Assembly (NCBI GenBank): GCA_965603015.1
Contig: CBFDBJ010000021.1
Span: 1-43,464, forward strand
DNA length: 43,464 bases
DNA from: JAUWTJ01 sp965603015
GTDB lineage: Bacteria; Pseudomonadota; Alphaproteobacteria; M2410
Direction of reading: 5' to 3'
The translations under genes were made by a program, and so were the position numbers. Below are positions 41,009-43,464 of the stretch, piece by piece. Positions within the stretch are counted from its first letter, which is position 1. Every line of letters starts with the position of its first letter. The notes beneath the pieces are model-generated. The model had not been told where the DNA came from. It saw only the letters and a list, made by a program, of their open reading frames with translations, and did not search any database.

Positions 41009-41169
41009 AGAGTTGGTGGTTTTGGGGCCGTTAGATTGAAGGCTACCAACACCCTTGCCAATCCCTTATTCTCCGCCCTCATGAACACCCTCCTGACCTG
41101 CGCCCCAAAAAACCTGCCTCTCCCTGCAATATTTCCGTGCCTGCTTCGTTTTGATATCAGGAGGACGAA

Positions 41170-41706
41170 ATGAAGGTCAGTGATTTCCGCTCGTTCCTCA
41201 TGAGTGAGCGGCAGAAATTTGTCCATTATGTCCGTTCTCTGGTGAAAGAAACCGCAGAGATGGAGGCCGAGGATATTGTCCACGATGTGCTGATCAGGAT
41301 GCTGGAACGCGCCGATCTCATCGCGCCTGTGGAATTTGCCCCGGCCTATATCTACCGTTCTCTGCGAAACCGGGTGATTGACGTGATGCGCACGAACAAG
41401 GATCTCCTGTCGCTTGATGCGGAGCCGCCGGGCGGCGGTCCGGGGCTTCTCGACCTTATAGAGGACGATGGCCCCGATGCCCTGGAGACGCTCCAGAGCG
41501 ATGAGGGACGCGCTGCCCTTTTCGAGGCGCTGGGGACCCTTTCTGAAATGGAACGCAAGGTCATCACCGCCCACGAATTTGAAGGTGTTCCCTATAAGGA
41601 TCTGTCCGTGGCGTGGAACACGCCCGTCAACACCCTCGTCTCTCACAAGAGGCGGGGTCTCAAAAAACTCGAAGCCATACTGTCAGACACTCAAGGAGGT
41701 TCATGA
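41170..41706 (+). CDS. ECF-type RNA polymerase sigma factor
   Basis: This 178-residue alternative sigma factor has region 2 (VHYVRSLVKETAEMEAEDIVHDVLIRMLERADL, then AYIYRSLRNRVIDVMR). An acidic linker (PGLLDLIEDDGPDALETL) follows. Region 4 has a helix-turn-helix (LFEALGTLSEMERKVITAHEFEGVPYKDLSVAWNTPVNTLVSHKRRGLKKLEAIL). It starts at ATG 41170, five bases after AGGAGG. Its stop overlaps the start of the small membrane protein gene, which makes that protein a candidate regulator. No classical zinc-binding anti-sigma (H-x3-C-x2-C) gene is visible. The GAAC-type target promoter is unknown. Confidence 0.92.
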   Translation: MKVSDFRSFLMSERQKFVHYVRSLVKETAEMEAEDIVHDVLIRMLERADLIAPVEFAPAYIYRSLRNRVIDVMRTNKDLLSLDAEPPGGGPGLLDLIEDDGPDALETLQSDEGRAALFEALGTLSEMERKVITAHEFEGVPYKDLSVAWNTPVNTLVSHKRRGLKKLEAILSDTQGGS

Positions 41707-42086
41707 TGACCGAAGACACTTATACGAAAGACGAAGTCAGACGGTTCGTCAGGAAAATCGTCAAGCCCGTGGTGACGGTGCTCTTCATCATCATTGTCGT
41801 CGCGCCCCTGTTCGGGCTTTTCATCCAGTTTCTCTGGAATGCAACCATTGCCGACATCTTCGGCCTTGCCGCCATATCCTTCTGGCAGGCCGTCGGCCTC
41901 TTCATCCTCGCCAAATTCCTCTTCGGCTTCGGCGGCTCCTCAGGCGACGGCCCGCGCCGCAGCAAACACCGAGAGACCGGTGACAAGGGCATGCCTCGCG
42001 GTGAAGCCTTCAGGGCCTGGTGGCGCGAAGAAGGCAAGGAAACCTGGGACGCCTGGAAGGCAGAGAGGAATGAGGGTGAGGACTAA
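41706..42086 (+). CDS. Small two-helix membrane protein co-encoded with the sigma factor
   Basis: I do not recognise the family of this 126-residue protein. It has an N-terminal charged segment (TEDTYTKDEVRRFVRKIVKP), then two membrane helices (about residues 17-38 and 47-70). A Gly/Ser hinge (FGFGGSSGDGPRR) and a charged cytoplasmic-looking tail with several Trp (AFRAWWREEGKETWDAWKAERNEGED) follow. ATG 41706 is six bases after GGAGG (41695-41699), which lies at the end of the sigma gene; ATG 41703 is an alternative only three bases away. The overlap with the sigma stop suggests obligate co-expression. A membrane-bound regulator of the sigma factor is the natural hypothesis but is inference. 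Confidence 0.7.
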   Translation: MTEDTYTKDEVRRFVRKIVKPVVTVLFIIIVVAPLFGLFIQFLWNATIADIFGLAAISFWQAVGLFILAKFLFGFGGSSGDGPRRSKHRETGDKGMPRGEAFRAWWREEGKETWDAWKAERNEGED

Positions 42087-42095
42087 CAACATATT

Positions 42096-42251
42096 GTCAT
42101 CCCGGATGCGGCGCAACATGGAATGTTGCTCCGCTGGTCTTTACGCGACAGGGCGTGCTTTGCACGCCCGAGAGCTGGGGACCCGCATCTCCAAGATGTA
42201 GGCCCCGGACCAGCGTTGCATCACTTCGTGCTGCAAAGCATCCGGGGTGAC
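42096..42251. repeat. Inverted-repeat element, GTCATCCCGGATGC ends
   Basis: It begins GTCATCCCGGATGC (42096-42109) and ends GCATCCGGGGTGAC (42238-42251), the same ends as the copy at 37518-37631, but at 156 bases it carries extra inner sequence. The inner GGGCGTGCTTTGCACGCCC is a tight palindrome. It lies between convergent genes. Confidence 0.82.
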
Positions 42252-42263
42252 AGAAGTGTGCTA

Positions 42264-43289
42264 TCACTTCGGCTCATCACTCAGACGCACCAGCATCTTG
42301 CCGGAGTTCTTGCCCTCGAAGAGACCCATGAACGCTTCCGGGGCTTTCTCGATGCCGTCATAGATCGTCTCCGACCATTTGATCTTGCCGTCCTTGATCC
42401 ACTCCGCAATGTCGCGGTAGAAATCGCCCGCCATGTCGAAGTGATTGCCGAGCACAAAGCCGCGCATGGTGATGTCCTTGCCGATGATCTGGGTCAGGTT
42501 GGTTGGCCCGGGCACGGGCTCGTCGGCATTATAGACCGAGATCATGCCGCAGACCGCAATGCGCCCTTTGACGTTCATCACATCAAGCGCCGCCTGAAGA
42601 TGATCGCCGCCGACATTTTCAAAATAGACGTCAATGCCGTCGGGGAATTTCTCGCGCAGCGCGGCGGTCAAGTCGCTCGTCTTTTTGTAATTGATCGTCG
42701 CATCAACACCGCAGGACTCTTCCAGCCATTTGCATTTTTCATCCGACCCGGCCGAGCCGACGACATAACAGCCCTTGATCTTCGCAATCTGACAGGCAAT
42801 CTGGCCGACGGCCCCGGCAGCCGCCGAGACAAAAACCTTGTCACCGGTCTTGAGCGCCGCGATGCGCAGGAGCCCGACATAGGCGGTGAGCCCGGTGCCG
42901 CCTGCCGCCCCCATATGCGCCGTCAGGGACGCGCCTTCAATTGGAGCCAGCTTTCGCAGGCCCTCGCCGTCAGAGACGAAATACTCGCGCCAACCATAAG
43001 ATGACATAACCAGGGTATTTTCCGGAAAGTCCGGATTATTGGAGGTCTCGACCACCCCGATGGCACCGCCATCAAGGGCTTTTCCGACCTGGAAGGCGGC
43101 CACATAGCTCTCGGCCTGGCGCATTCGGCCCCTCATATAGGGGTCAACCGACATGTAAATGTTACGGACCCGGAACGCACCGGCGCCTGGTTCTGGAACA
43201 TCAACCTCGCAAATCTCAAAGGTTTCTGCGGTTGGCAGGCCTTTTGGATAAGCGGTCAATCTGATTTCGCGGCTCTTCAATTCCGTCAT
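42264..43289 (-). CDS. Zinc-free NADP-dependent medium-chain oxidoreductase (curA/LTB4-dehydrogenase type)
   Basis: This 341-residue protein is a medium-chain dehydrogenase/reductase without zinc ligands. It shows IYMSVDPYMRGRM near the N terminus and MGAAGGTGLTAYVGLL. The nucleotide-binding stretch is VFVSAAAGAVGQIACQIAKIKGCYVVGSAGSDEK, and FENVGGDHLQAALDVMNVKGRIAVCGMIS follows. Related enzymes reduce alkenal or enone double bonds, as in curcumin reductase and prostaglandin reductase. The precise substrate is unknown. The frame opens at 43355, but ATG 43289 gives the family start MTELKSREIRL, with AGGA about 12 bases upstream. It converges on the sigma factor unit across a repeat. The last 175 bases of the window hold no further gene that I can see. 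Confidence 0.92.
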   Translation of the reverse strand: MTELKSREIRLTAYPKGLPTAETFEICEVDVPEPGAGAFRVRNIYMSVDPYMRGRMRQAESYVAAFQVGKALDGGAIGVVETSNNPDFPENTLVMSSYGWREYFVSDGEGLRKLAPIEGASLTAHMGAAGGTGLTAYVGLLRIAALKTGDKVFVSAAAGAVGQIACQIAKIKGCYVVGSAGSDEKCKWLEESCGVDATINYKKTSDLTAALREKFPDGIDVYFENVGGDHLQAALDVMNVKGRIAVCGMISVYNADEPVPGPTNLTQIIGKDITMRGFVLGNHFDMAGDFYRDIAEWIKDGKIKWSETIYDGIEKAPEAFMGLFEGKNSGKMLVRLSDEPK

Positions 43290-43464
43290 TTTTTGTAATG
43301 TTCCTTTATTTGCATCGCGCGTTTTCCTGAGGGATAACCGCTTGGAAGATAACAAGGTTTCCGGGAATTTACCTAAGATTTTAACGATCTTTCGTAGAGT
43401 GCAAATCGGGATCCGACGCTGAACAAATACTGTGCAGAAGACCGGGTAGAGAATTGGCTGGAAC

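Noticed and set aside
37518..42251. CRISPR array
   Set aside because: The repeats are palindromic, scattered between genes and variable in length; there are no regular spacers or cas genes.
42123..43004. Plus-strand open frame (293 codons)
   Set aside because: It begins in a repeat element and is antisense to the oxidoreductase gene.

Overview
The window is chromosomal DNA from a free-living Gram-negative bacterium, most probably an alphaproteobacterium. The evidence is the block pyrB - catalytically degenerate pyrC - plsY - dprA - topA - rnr, the plant-type glutathione reductase motif, a class II DAHP synthase, and many short intergenic repeats with ends of the GTCATCCCGGG / GTCGTCCCGGG type. 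Codon use is GC-rich almost throughout. GTG and TTG starts are common. I see no tRNA, rRNA, CRISPR array or insertion sequence, and I cannot name the order or genus.

Layout, left to right. 1-6.2 kb: the 5' end of a CoxL/xanthine dehydrogenase-type molybdenum subunit, glycerol kinase, moaA, NAD kinase, and an overlapping pair of a DUF898 membrane protein and an M48 metalloprotease. 6.2-12.5 kb: a vsr-dcm pair (mismatch endonuclease and Dcm-like cytosine methyltransferase), selO, a secreted serine hydrolase, a small heat-shock protein and a NUDIX hydrolase. 12.6-18 kb: a degenerate EAL protein, then pyrB-pyrC', plsY and dprA. 18-21.7 kb: an interruption between dprA and topA holding a small unknown gene, a DUF5675 protein overlapping a gene-transfer-agent-type holin, and a fused membrane/spermidine synthase-like protein. 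22-26.9 kb: topA and rnr, three bases apart. 26.9-29.2 kb: a small accessory region with an AT-richer unknown gene, a TonB-C-like protein and a hicAB toxin-antitoxin operon. Its right edge carries a 38-bp degenerate copy of part of rnr. 29.2-34.8 kb: the leftward run dapA-smpB-sulfite-oxidase-like gene, a soluble lytic transglycosylase broken by a frameshift, and a crotonase-fold protein lacking both usual catalytic glutamates. 35-43.4 kb: a ferritin-like di-iron protein, glutathione reductase, a PhyH-family dioxygenase, a stand-alone GIY-YIG protein flanked by repeats, DAHP synthase, an ECF sigma factor with a small membrane partner, and a zinc-free NADP-dependent oxidoreductase.

Most genes are core metabolism or information processing. 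The parts that look accessory are dcm-vsr, the DUF5675-holin pair, the rnr-to-sulfite-oxidase interval with hicAB, and the repeat family concentrated between 37.5 and 42.3 kb. The best candidates for something new are the DUF5675/holin cassette beside the competence gene dprA, the repeat-bracketed GIY-YIG gene, and the small two-gene membrane systems (DUF898-M48 and ECF sigma-TM protein).
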